Shown here piece by piece: positions 1-10,683 of a stretch of DNA of 64,000 nt. The notes below the pieces were generated by a model. It made no database searches. It was not told the origin of the DNA and worked only from the letters and a program-made list of their open reading frames with translations. Source of the DNA: Helicoverpa zea. Its lineage: Eukaryota > Arthropoda > Insecta > Lepidoptera > Noctuidae. Made by a program: the position numbers and the translations under genes. The stretch covers positions 4,588,001-4,652,000 of the forward strand of contig NC_061482.1 in assembly GCF_022581195.2 (NCBI RefSeq), in the 5' to 3' direction. Each line of letters begins with the position of its first letter. The stretch's first letter is position 1.

Positions 1-614
1 ATATACAATCTGTACATTACATAACTGTCATGGCCGGTGCAGTCGGCTAGATCGATCTAGACTTCCCGGCCGGGGGTAGCTACTGATGTTGCAACATTTT
101 ATACAAAGACACATAGGTGTGGCCGATTTCTAACTATGTAGAAAAATGCTAATTACGTGAGATTTTCCATAGTTCCTATGTCCCTATCTGTTGCACATTT
201 TTTGCAGGTATTAAATTTGAATGCTAAGATAAATCAGATTTTTTTGGAATAGCAAAGGTATCACAAATCATAATAACTCTTTTAAGAAATCTTTTGTTGA
301 GGCTGCCAATGCACCTTAATGCTTGTCAATTTGTCTTTCGAATAATTAATTTTCCTTGTGGTGAACAAATCAGTCACACCGAAGTTGAATGGTTCCATGT
401 AGGTTACCGGACAATGGAGCCAAGCCTCCAGAAGATCTGCGTGGAAGCTACCTGTAATACTAGACCACTTCCTCAACAGATACCGAAATATTCTGTGATA
501 ACACACGCTTTATTTCATTCGCTTCAGCTAAAAGCTTAAGACAATCGTGTGCATTAATTACATAGAACATTCGGCATCGTTACTGGCAAGGGTTGCTTAG
601 TGAGTATCACTTAC

Positions 615-3600
615 CCAAGACGAGGGGGTGGACGGAACAGCTCATCATCTGCATTTGTACTAATATCAACTGCGGAGCCCCGGCGCGGCTTCCCGGGAAC
701 GTTGCACTCCGCGCTGACCGTGATGGTACAACCTGCTGCCTCACCGCAATCGCTGTCCAGTGACTCATCTGCACAAACAACGTCACAAAGTTACAACCTC
801 TTGTATACAAAGTCCACGTTTGACCAAAGAATACCCTACCCCACCTCATTATGCACCTACTGTATGAATGAGCGCGATGAATGAAACGTATGACGTAGGC
901 CCTCGTGCTACGAACCAGTCGTGTGAAAAAATACTACTAAGGGTTATTGTCTCACAAAGGCTGAACGAGGGATCAACATAAAGATTGAAAGTCTGAAGTC
1001 ACAATAAAGAAATTTTGTAAATTAAATAATTTTAAAATACCACACTCACTTTCGAATCTACTTAGCAATTAAGAAACAAAGACTTAATGACCCAAACAGA
1101 CGTTGAGATTTATTTTTAAAGTCGACCACGCCCTATCACCCGAATCTATTTTTGGAAATATCTGACCTATGGTGCTTACCTCGGCAAGGTCCGAAGCGGC
1201 ACGGGGTGAAATTTAGGTAGATCCCGTCGTTGTCGTCGATGCTGTGACTGGACTGAGGCTTTGTCAGCTGCGTGCTGCAAGATTTCTTCAACATGCTCTG
1301 CACAGAAAAAATAAAATAATTTATTCACTATAAATCACCAACACTAATAACCGCACAATTAAAATTAAACAAAAAAAATATTCACTCAAACTATCTGAGG
1401 ACCGGGCGCGGCCGGCGACCCGGGCCGCCTTTGTTTCAAAGGGCGTGAGTCGAAGCCCCCCTCAAAAATCGACAAAAATAAAAAAAAATAACCAACTAAT
1501 ATCGCGAAACACTGAATTTATCAACACTGAACCCCATTTCAATAAATTAAAATCAAATTTCCAAAATGTGAGATGTGAACGCGGAACAAGCTCCGAAGCC
1601 GACTTGTTGCAGCGAGAACCGTGTTGCATCTATTGCATAGTTTCCTCCTGGCGGCTATCCCCGTGCAATTTTTATAGGTCAATATATTCGCGCATGTGTC
1701 GAAATTCAATAATTTATGACATGAGCACTAGATAAAGTGCCTGGATGCCCTAGATTGGTGGACCTCGCAACTCGCCGCCGGTGCAGTATTGATCTACCCT
1801 TCCGGATTCAACAGATGTATCTAGACTCGTATATGTAACGGATGGCCAGCCATATTTCGTACCGCACGCACTTTACATTAACAGTTATGTATCTAGAAAA
1901 TTAGAAATTTATTGATTGGACTTTTTTCGTAGACGCGTGGGTGCACTTATTGGAATATAATTACGTTGAGTTTATTTTTGTGCGAGTATCGAATATAGAA
2001 GGCCTTCTAACAATTTGTAACATACTTTTTTACATATTATGAAGAATCAAGATATGGAAATTAAAAATGGATCAATTAGATGAGCGGTTGGAGAAGTAAG
2101 TGACGTTTTTGTTACTGCATGATAAACAATGTTTAAAAACACATATCTTCACCAATTTCTTACTTTATTCTTTGTTTACTTTTTTGTTGTACATACATGA
2201 CTACATGTAAACAAGCGAAAAACGTTTCTTATCTATTCTTTAAATAACTTTCAATCATTATACCTACAAGTTTATAAAAGTTTCCAAAGTTTTTCAACTG
2301 TCTCAATGTCTTGCGAAGTCTTTCAAGTAGCTGTATTATTGGGTTGATTTTTTATATTTCGTGGTTTAGTTAAGCTTCGAAAAAAAGGATTAAATATTTA
2401 AACCCTTGATATTTTTTAAATATGTTTTATCAATATTGTGGTTACTTCAAAACCATTTACAACAAAATACCAAAATAAAGATTAACGATTTAGTATAATT
2501 ATATTGCTCTTATTTTATAACATTATCCAACAACACAGCAGCTTAAAAAAATAAATAAACAAAGCTTAAACCTCAAACATAGAGACAGCATCCATCATCT
2601 TAGATTTATCTCGAAGAAGGACGCGCGTCAAATCACATCCCACAGTTATGAGAGAGACATACTTTTCCGTTGCATTTACACGCGCATGTCCTTTACCACA
2701 AATGAGTACAAATACCAAGTAATGTGACATATTAGGCAAAGGGAGGAGTTACCCGCGGATGTCTGGTGGTGTCCGGAATGGATGGACGACTTTGCCGCAA
2801 GCGTGCAGCTTGTCTCTGGAGGTCGCACAGCCGGTGATGTGACCACGAGGTGTTCATGCCCCGGAGCCCTTCCACCGCCTCCGCGATCTGCGCCAACATC
2901 CAATGTCACCGACATGCCAGGTAATTTTATTTCACCTATTTTCTAAGCTAGATATATACATAGAATTTTTCTTGTCAGGTAAGCTTCATCATTGTCCGTG
3001 CAACATAAAGAATATGGGTCGAAAGCTCATGATTAACCTTGCAAATCACGCTCAGTGTTGCATTCACAATGAAAAAAAGGTTGCATAACTTAACATAAAT
3101 CTAGCAAAGTTTGAATTCCCGAAAGAGGATGGTAAAACACTGAATGCGTAATGGTATTGTTGTTCAACAGGTGGTTGGGAAGCGGTGTAGAATTTTGCAA
3201 GGAGTTATACTTAATTTAAAGTTCGCTTGCTCAGTGCAAGATGCTGTATGAACAATCATGATTGTAGTTATGTTTAACTTTACATACTTAATTATAGGTA
3301 GTGAAATAGTCTGCTACATTTAGCTAAGATAGTAATAATTAAAGTTGGTCTTAAAAAAACAATTGAAGATAGGTAGGCGTGAACTTCAGATACAAAATTA
3401 TGTTATGGAAACCTGAATTCGTAATTTAAAATTGTTTGAAATAAATTACAGCGCCACCGCCCCCGGGGGGACGCCGGGGTCGCATCAGGAAAGCCCAGGG
3501 TGTCACAAGGAATCAAAAAGGTGCGTAATACTTACTACTTCTTGATTAGGTATATACTAAATCCCTCTAAATTGTACTCAAAATGTTGCATACCTAAGTA

Positions 3601-4357
3601 TAGAAGTTTGACTTTGGGTACACTTAAAATATCAGTTTAGATTTACCATATTCGATACAATTACGAGAGCTATCAATTAAGTGAGCTTGCGTACTCATAT
3701 AATATGTTGACGCCGTTACCTATAACTTATTGGACGTTAAGTTACATACTGAAATTGAATTGAGAAGCATTTTTGCGATTTTTCGGAATGTTTACTTGTT
3801 TTTCATTAGTGGCGAATGTAAGATAATTGTAAGGCAATAGTTTTACCTCTCTCTTCTTGTCTTCTTCAGCTTCTATGGCCCGCTGGTGAAGGAGCTTAAT
3901 GTCGAGCTGTCTGATCTCCTCTGCCTCTCTCGCCTGACATTCCTTCTCCTTGAATGTTAATGTTCAATGTGTAAATAAGTATAATTCATGTGTAGACACC
4001 GTAAGTAGATAAGCTACCACAGTTAGATTAGCGTGTTGTGTTTGTTTATATATTGCATGTTTTTCTCAAACAAAATTATTCACCTTAGCTCTGTTGTCTT
4101 ATAACAATTCTTGTTAGCTTAGATATCATATAAAAACTATAATCAGCTCTAATATATGATTCGAAGGCATGATACGAGGAATTTTGGAACGCCTGGTAGT
4201 TTTTTTTATGCTAGCATGTATGTTTGTTATATTAAGAATTTAGATTTTATGTTGTTGGGTACCTTTTGCAGCTGTTTTTCATGTTCAAGCTTCTGCTGTT
4301 CGAGTTCTTCCTCCGGTATCGGTGGAGTCTCGTCTCCACTTGACGCATGTTTGTTCC
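615..4357 (-). CDS. Unrecognised coiled-coil protein, partial, five exons
   Basis: I do not recognise this gene. Five exons on the minus strand join with consistent phases: 4357-4263, 3948-3847, 2887-2753, 1297-1180 and 768-615. Each ends at a GT donor (GTACCC, GTAAAA, GTAACT, GTAAGC, GTAAGT) and begins after AG. The first three exons encode a charged, Glu/Gln/Lys-rich helix (for example EEELEQQKLEHEKQLQK, then EAEEDKKRE) running into a segment with LCDLQRQAARLRQ, typical of a coiled coil. The last two encode a Ser/Cys/Pro-rich tail ending in ELFRPPPRLG. The gene lacks a start and probably an end here. A candidate terminal exon after the acceptor at 453-452 would add one Gly and stop at 450-448. 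It diverges from msl-1. The acceptor of the second exon is weak, so that boundary is the least certain. Function cannot be inferred beyond a coiled-coil, probably cytoplasmic or scaffold-like, protein. Confidence 0.6.
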
Positions 4358-7278
4358 CTAATCAATTGATACACCAAATCGTTAACAATCCAAAACAAAA
4401 CCACCAGCTCCGGTCAAAACAATGTCAAGGAACCTACCAGTCGGTGGATGATACGATATCCAAAATTGATGAGCCATCGTGACCAAGTAAACTAACTGTT
4501 TCAACTGCAATACAACCAGTCAAGGCTAAAATGCGTTTACGGCACGGAATACCAAACGGATACTGAAACACGTATAAACCGTAAGATTTTATTCATAGAC
4601 GTTTATTTTCATGGTAGATTCACTACGGAGTAACGTTGTATGGAACCGATTGGCAAGCGGCCAAGACGCTACGTCGACGTAACATTCGTCCCCGGCCCTC
4701 GCACTAAACTCATAAACAATAAAAAAATATTATTTTACGGAAATTTTACGTCAGCACAAATAATTACGTCTCATCATTTTTTTTTTAAATTTATTTTCTG
4801 AGTATTTATGAACTATTCGCTCATACTAACTATACTTCGAGACCCGGCAGTTTTCTGTGTACATTAATTAATTTATTAGTAAGCCAGTCATTTTCTTATT
4901 TTTAAGAACCGTTTATACGTCGTTTGAACTCCACAGTTCTTCTCAATATATCCTGCAGTATGATTCCGTACATTGATCTATTTTTTTATATATTTGTCAG
5001 CCTCTTTGTTAAACTGACTTCGTTAACTTTTGCACAGCCGATTCGCTACATTTAAGTAGAGAAGTAGCAGTAAGCGACGCCAAAAATCATCAAATGACCC
5101 CTTCCGCTGTGGGTTAGCAGCGGTGAGGGAGTGTCAGACTCTTACTGACTAAAAACCGTCGTGTTCCGTCGTAGGCCTTTTATGTACCAGGGTCGCGGTA
5201 ACTCTTTCGAACAATCCCGCAGCCAGTAAGTACTTAAGTGTCAACAAGATTGAGGGTGTAGTTGGAAGCGTGCCAAATCTATGCAGATTGCTTCCCTCGT
5301 CGGAGGGGTGAACATCCGCAGTTTGATTTATTTCCTCGTTTATATTAATGAAAGAGGAATGATGGATTAAGGACTAGTTTTTCTTCTCGATTGCAATACA
5401 CGTTTTAAATGTGCGTAGATACTTAGGTAGCAAGCGTTTTGACTTTAATACAAAAACTAAGCATTTTGATTTGAATAGGTATGTATAAAAAATAAAATGT
5501 GTCGCACTTTTGTGTGTAGAGTAATATCTTATGGCGTTTAAAAACCAATTATTTATTTAAATCGTCAAAGCCTAAAAACCTGCATATAAAGTTATTTTAT
5601 TTTAAATTAAAAACATTGATGATTGTATTTCCTCGTTCCAAAAAAGTAACCTAAATGTCTGTCAAAACAGTTCCTATTTTATTGTTCCTGCACAGCTGGC
5701 TGGGTTGTTCGCAGAGCGTTCATTATTCAAATGAACCGAGGGGTGCGCTGCATTTACCCTTATGGCCCTGACCCTGAACGAGATACGCGCGACTTAACGC
5801 ACGAGAGAAAGTATTGCATAACATTCTATCATGTAGGACCTTTTTAGGTGCAAACTCTTTTTTAATATAAATTTAAAAAAAAGAACACCTAAATCCTTCT
5901 TGTACTAGGCCGTGTATCCATAATTAGCGATTTGACATAACATTAGAAAATGACCGTTGTCAATTTAAGCACACAGTGGTGAAGGTAGGCATAGGTAGAT
6001 TAATGAACTGGAATTATGTTGGCTCTCTAGTTTCTGTTTATTTCTTAAGGATCCATCTATTTCAGGCATTAATTTAATTTATACAATAGGTTTATTATTT
6101 ACCTATATAACTTCAACAACAGTAACCATAAATATTCTAAAACCAATGCACACGAAGAGCCGGCGTCATGTTTCGCTGACTGGTGCCACGCCACAAAAAA
6201 TTTAGTAGGTACACTACTTAATTGACGAAACTGAAATACATTATGTAAAGTATTTATTACTCGGTCTGTACCTTCGCGGAATTTTCTTATTCTCTGTACA
6301 AACTCTAACCACTAACCTGCCTTTGTACTATAAAAAAGCAGCCTTGACTTAATTTATGCAAGTACTTAAACTGCACGCGCATTGCAGGCCAATAGAAAAA
6401 AACCGGCAGTGGAAGTTGGACTCGCGCACGAAGGGTTTCTGTAGCATTATTTAAAATCACGTTTGTTGGTTAGCAGCCCCCCCAAAATCATTATTTTATT
6501 CTGGTTTTCAGTATTTGTTGTTATAGCGGCAACAGAAATACATCATCTGTGAAAATTTCAACTTTCTTACTATCACGGTTCATGAGATACATCCTGGTGA
6601 CAGACGGACGGACGGACAGAGGAGCGAAAACAATAGTTGAGTACGGAACCCTAAAAACTGACCTAATCAGCTGGGGTTTTCACACGAGCCGTTTACCGTT
6701 AAGCCATTAATTCTCGCATCATATCAGTAGGCTGGGTCAGGGGTTTGAGGGTGGGGAGGTCACATGATTGTCCACCCATTGTCCCCTTGTTTACTGTCCC
6801 GGTCACCACCCCCTTGCAAGGCCAATCAGTGTAGTTCACGTAGTTAATATTTAGCGTAGTTTATGGGGTAGGTAGGTAGGTACCTAATTATATTATTTTT
6901 ATGTTATATAGCCTTGCGAAGCTGAGGCTGTTAGACAGAGACAGATTTAGTAGGTAGCAATAATTTCGCCTATGTTATAAATCAGACTTACATATTAGCT
7001 ACTTATAGTCCGGGAATTAGTTCCCTCGGGAAACGGCTAAAACCGCTGGAAGGTACTAATTAATAAGTAAGTATACTCTTTTGCTCGACAAATCCTCATA
7101 CTTACTTTGCCATATTTGCCAGTTCTTATCTATCCGCATCTAAAGGATTTCTTGATTAACTCAAATAATCTGAAACAAATAAATTCAATTCGCTTCTTTA
7201 GTTTTTTACACATGAAATTAATGTCGGTTTGACGGCCTATACTTCAATGGCGTGAGTACTAGTTTCGTATTGTAAGTA
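4358..7278. other. Intergenic, no gene seen
   Basis: AT-rich sequence between the unknown minus-strand gene and an inverted-repeat transposon. Apart from the LINE tail near 5.1 kb it holds a retroelement-like 3' end at about 6,540-6,660 (GACGGACGGACGGACAG followed by GTACGGAACCCTAAAAA, a common lepidopteran repeat end). An upstream exon of the minus-strand gene should lie here or beyond, but I could not identify one. Confidence 0.5.
5094..5214 (-). mobile_element. LINE 3' tail, 5'-truncated, minus strand
   Basis: The reverse complement matches the LINE 3' ends at 34,220-34,378 and 34,750-34,910: a block around GGCCCTGGTACATAAAAGG, then CACTCCCTCACCGCTG, then TCATTTGATGATTTTTG. The sequence CAGTAAG occurs just outside both ends (about 5,069 and 5,223) and may be a target-site duplication. 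The element has lost its poly-A tail. Confidence 0.65.
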
Positions 7279-7859
7279 CTAGTATAGTTCGGCCGCTCAG
7301 AGAATGCGTTTCTGACACATCGCGATTGAACTGACGACGTAACTTTGTAATGGCGTTGCAGTACGATAAAAATATTTTTGCTGGTTGTTTATCGTTTTAA
7401 CAATTGTTGAGCATTAAAACAACATTATTATATCAATAATAATCAATGAATGTTGTAATTTTGTGCCAAATTGAGTGTCAAATAACTTGGTAAACAATAT
7501 TTTTCTAAATCTATACTGCGCTATTACAAGGTTATGTCAGCGCTTTATATTTGTAGTGCTGTGCTAAAAATAACAGGCAAGTATCGTAATCTGTTCTGGT
7601 TGATGGTTCTTATACAGTTATACTTATAATATAAAATAATACTTTTTGTTTTTCTTTTTAAGAATTTGAAAATAATGGACTATAGGATAACTTTTATGAA
7701 ATATAAAAATAAAAGTATGATCAAACTGAACGCGCGAAAGAAAGTAGCATTTTTATATTTAGGTTGAAATTGGTAACCCCAAATGGCATCATGGGCCGTC
7801 ATTTTGTGACGCTAAATAGTCGTTTGTTGTCGTTTCGTGCGCTAAGACTAAGTGCCCTG

Positions 7860-8226
7860 CCTCATTAGGACGCCAATGACGACGTCGCCGGCTACGTATC
7901 CAAGCAGTTAGTATTGAAATGTATGGAACGTCGCAACGTCGCCAAATTGGAGGCGTGGCCACGAGCTACAGTTCCCTATGTGGCTTCTGGCTACCGTGGC
8001 AACTTGGCGACGCGACGTGGCCACAGTAGCCACTATAATGTACACGGTAAAGCGCACCTCCCTCACACAGTCGCCAATGTGGTCGCCAATTAGCTTGCAA
8101 TTTCTTGAGCGACGACGTAAACAATTGACTGTCGAGACGCCATGGCCACTCGACTTGGCGACATTTGGATGCCAGAAGTAGCCAGACCTGTGCCGCTTGC
8201 GACGTCGCCATGGCGTCCCAGTGAGG
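7860..8226. mobile_element. Short GC-richer inverted-repeat element nested in the 1.4-kb transposon
   Basis: The ends are imperfect inverted repeats of about 30 bp (left CCTCATTAGGACGCCA, right reverse complement CCTCACTGGGACGCCA). The body is rich in GTCGCC/GGCGAC words and is clearly GC-richer than its surroundings. No coding potential is convincing and no target-site duplication is clear. Confidence 0.5.
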
Positions 8227-8318
8227 TAGAGCTCTAAAAACCTGATTTTGGAAGGTTTTGACCGAGATATCAGGATTGATTCTGTTATTGATAATACCTA
8301 ATATAATTATACACGTAG

Positions 8319-8371
8319 GCGAAGATGATGATGAAGACACCACCTCCTCAAGCGAATCGGAGTCTGATTAA
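8319..8371 (+). pseudogene. Relic terminal exon of a transposon gene, acidic tail
   Basis: After an acceptor-like CACGTAG, the reading GEDDDEDTTSSSESESD ends in TAA. The acidic Ser-rich C-terminus, together with AATAAATAAA about 75 bp downstream and still inside the terminal inverted repeats, suggests the last exon of a lost transposon-encoded protein. Which protein is not known. Confidence 0.4.
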
Positions 8372-8726
8372 TATTCTGTACGCACATTCAATTCAATGTA
8401 CTTACTTTATTGCATAGAAATACAGATTGTAACTTTGTAACAAAGAATAAATAAAACGATTTTATTATATGAATATTACCTTTTTTTGGTTTCCACTTAA
8501 ATAACTAAAATATAAATTTTAAATGATTCCGCCAATTTAAAACGAAAATAATCTTAAAATAATGCGGCGGTTTATTTTGGGGGAACGGTAACGAACTCAG
8601 TGTTATGTTGTGCCCATCACTAGTCCTGACTAACTGATAGGTGTCAGGAACGCATTCTCTGAACGGCCGAACTATACCTACTCGATGTTATGATGTCTTT
8701 GTTATTATTAAACTAACCACATAAGG

Positions 8727-9155
8727 ATGGTCTCATCTATTCAGTGCCGGGGGAAACCCAGTTGTTGCGACGAGTTGTCGCACAGAGACCGGTCTCATGG
8801 TGGCATGGAAAGAGCGACTGTCGCAGCCCAGTGCAAGGCACGCCACAATAGTGGTGTAAGTCCCCTCTTAGAAGAGTTGCTCGGGAGGAGTCATAGCGCC
8901 TTTACCTTTACCTTCCGCGTGACGCAGATCCTCACCGGGCACAGTTGTCTATGGGTAGTGCGCTCCCGGTGGCTCATTCTCCTTCCGTCTAATAGGCGAC
9001 GACCGGCCTAGGTGTCGGCGCACGTTTTTCCACGCGCTCCTCAAATAGAGTCAGTAAACCCCAGTGAGGCCTTCTAGGGTCAAAAGGAGTTACCGCGGCC
9101 CTGGAACAGTCTGAGACTCTACTCAATCTGCTCATTTGATGATTTCCCACCAAAA
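8727..9155 (+). mobile_element. Degenerate R1-like LINE fragment
   Basis: The translation around 8,800-8,960 (PLLEELLGRSHSAFTF, VTQILTGHSC) matches the better-preserved fragment at 33,630-34,070. The end (9,031-9,155) shows the same 3' sequence with GAGTTACCGCGGCCCTGG and CATTTGATGATTT. It is frameshifted and internally deleted. Confidence 0.6.
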
Positions 9156-10290
9156 AAAGATGAATGTTTTTTTGGATATTTTTCTAATTTTACGAAAGCT
9201 GCCCATTTTTAAAAAGGAAAATTCGTTAAAAGTTGCTACTAATTACTGCCAACGTAAAAAAAACATTTCTGCTTAAAACAAATAAACAACTCTTTTATTA
9301 GAATTTGTTAGCAGTACACATATCCTAAATATTTAAGCATGTATATAACGATGGAACGATGGCTAAAATGTTTTCCTAGAGTCATTTAAAGATGAAACCG
9401 AATATGGTATTAAAAAAAATATTAAAAAGACCATGGAAAAGACGTTAAAATACCGATATAAACCTAGCGGATCCTACCAGATATTGGGAAATTAAATCAC
9501 CCATAGTTAAAAATACTATTTAATTTTTTGTTTATAATACAAAACATGATAAACACAACAAGTACCGTATCATACGTATTTTAGCCTTGTGAAAATTCAC
9601 GGCATTCCTGAACCATAGACAAAACGCCACCGTCGCATCAAGTGAAACTCAGCTAGTGCAATTGATTGTGAGACACATTTTCTAAATCAAAAATTGTTAC
9701 AATTAGAATAAGGTGTTTTATGATATAATAAGAAAAAAGGAAAAAATATACATCAGTAATACCAGCGAGAATGTCATCGATACTTGTCCACATCCTAATG
9801 TCGAGAAGCGTCAAAAGAAAGAACTGAAAAAAAAAAAACAATAATGTCTACGGTTGACGCCTTGACTTAGTTGACGATTTTTTTCAATTTTTATTCAATT
9901 TACTCGAAAACTTTATCAAACGCAGTGATATAATCAGATTACTAATATTTATATATAAATTACTTACCAATGATTTTCTTTCAAACATATTTGTCCCTGA
10001 GTAACCGTAGACGGAATATGTGCATGGATATAATGCGCGTTTTATCATTCTGCATGTGCGTGAAAGAAATGTCAGTTTATTGAATATACGTAATTTTGTT
10101 ATTGTGTTAAAATGTAATGCTTCCAAACAAGTGTGGATAATAATTTTACTATGTGATAATAGTGTGTGTGATAAAACAGATGATCAATTCAGTTGTAATG
10201 AAACGAACAAAAGTGTAGTGTCGGGTAGTTAGTTCTTGACAGCCGGCAGGCTCGTCGTCGTAAGTGACTTACGATTGGCCCCTTATAAAA
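9156..10290. other. AT-rich 5' flank and probable 5' UTR of msl-1
   Basis: No gene is seen between the LINE relic and the msl-1 start. The last 100 bp before the ATG are less AT-rich (GCCGGCAGGCTCGTCGTCG) and probably belong to the promoter or 5' UTR. No TATA box at a convincing distance was found. Confidence 0.4.
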
Positions 10291-10683
10291 ATGAACAGTC
10301 GTAGTAGCGTAAATGAATCGAATTTGGTGAATCTCTCAGGGGATCTGTCGGCATTAAATCAATTGGACGCGAAAGAGTCGTTGGCGCTGAGTTTTCCATT
10401 TGACCACATATACGCATGTCATTCAGAGGACTCAGATCGGCGACAAGCACATCTTGACAAGGAAGTAGAAGTTTCGTCGCACCCTGATGACAAGGAGGCA
10501 GGGGTTGCCGCGGAGCCAACCTTCGAGATCAATAGGCTCTCAGAGAGATTAACTGCTGCTGAAATTCAAAACAAAAGGTTGAAAAATTTGCTTGTGTATC
10601 ATCTGGATTTGATACAACAACAAAATGAACTTATAACTAAAAAGGACAAACAGAACACTGCTCTGAAATTGGAAAATGACTCT
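10291..10683 (+). CDS. msl-1: msl-1 exon 1: N-terminus and most of the coiled coil
   Basis: Encodes residues 1-131. After an acidic start, heptad-like sequence from about residue 78 (INRLSERLTAAEIQNKRLKN, then LVYHLDLIQQQNELI) forms the coiled coil that recruits MSL2 in characterised MSL1 proteins. It ends in phase 0 at the consensus donor GTAAGT. Confidence 0.92.

Larger units (their letters stand above)
7282..8677. mobile_element. DNA transposon, 37-bp terminal inverted repeats, CTA duplication
   Basis: The termini 7282-7318 and 8641-8677 are inverted repeats of 37 bp with two mismatches, beginning GTATAGTTCGGCCG. The 3 bp CTA flank both ends (7279-7281 and 8678-8680), which fits a 3-bp target-site duplication as made by PIF/Harbinger-type transposases. 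The interior holds a relic exon with stop at 8319-8371 and a second inverted-repeat element at 7860-8226. No transposase is intact, so this is probably a deletion derivative of an autonomous element. Confidence 0.7.

Noticed and set aside
2741..3521. Plus-strand exons ending at the 2,928 donor and at 3,451-3,521 (PPPPGGRRGRIRKAQG)
   Set aside because: They have plausible splice sites and compatible phase, but 2,753-2,887 is better explained by the minus-strand gene, whose five exons agree. The 3,451 block remains unexplained GC-rich sequence.
9653..10126. Short minus-strand ORFs upstream of msl-1 as an upstream exon of the unknown gene
   Set aside because: AT-rich, low-information translations, no splice sites of the required phase and no continuity with the exon at 4,357.
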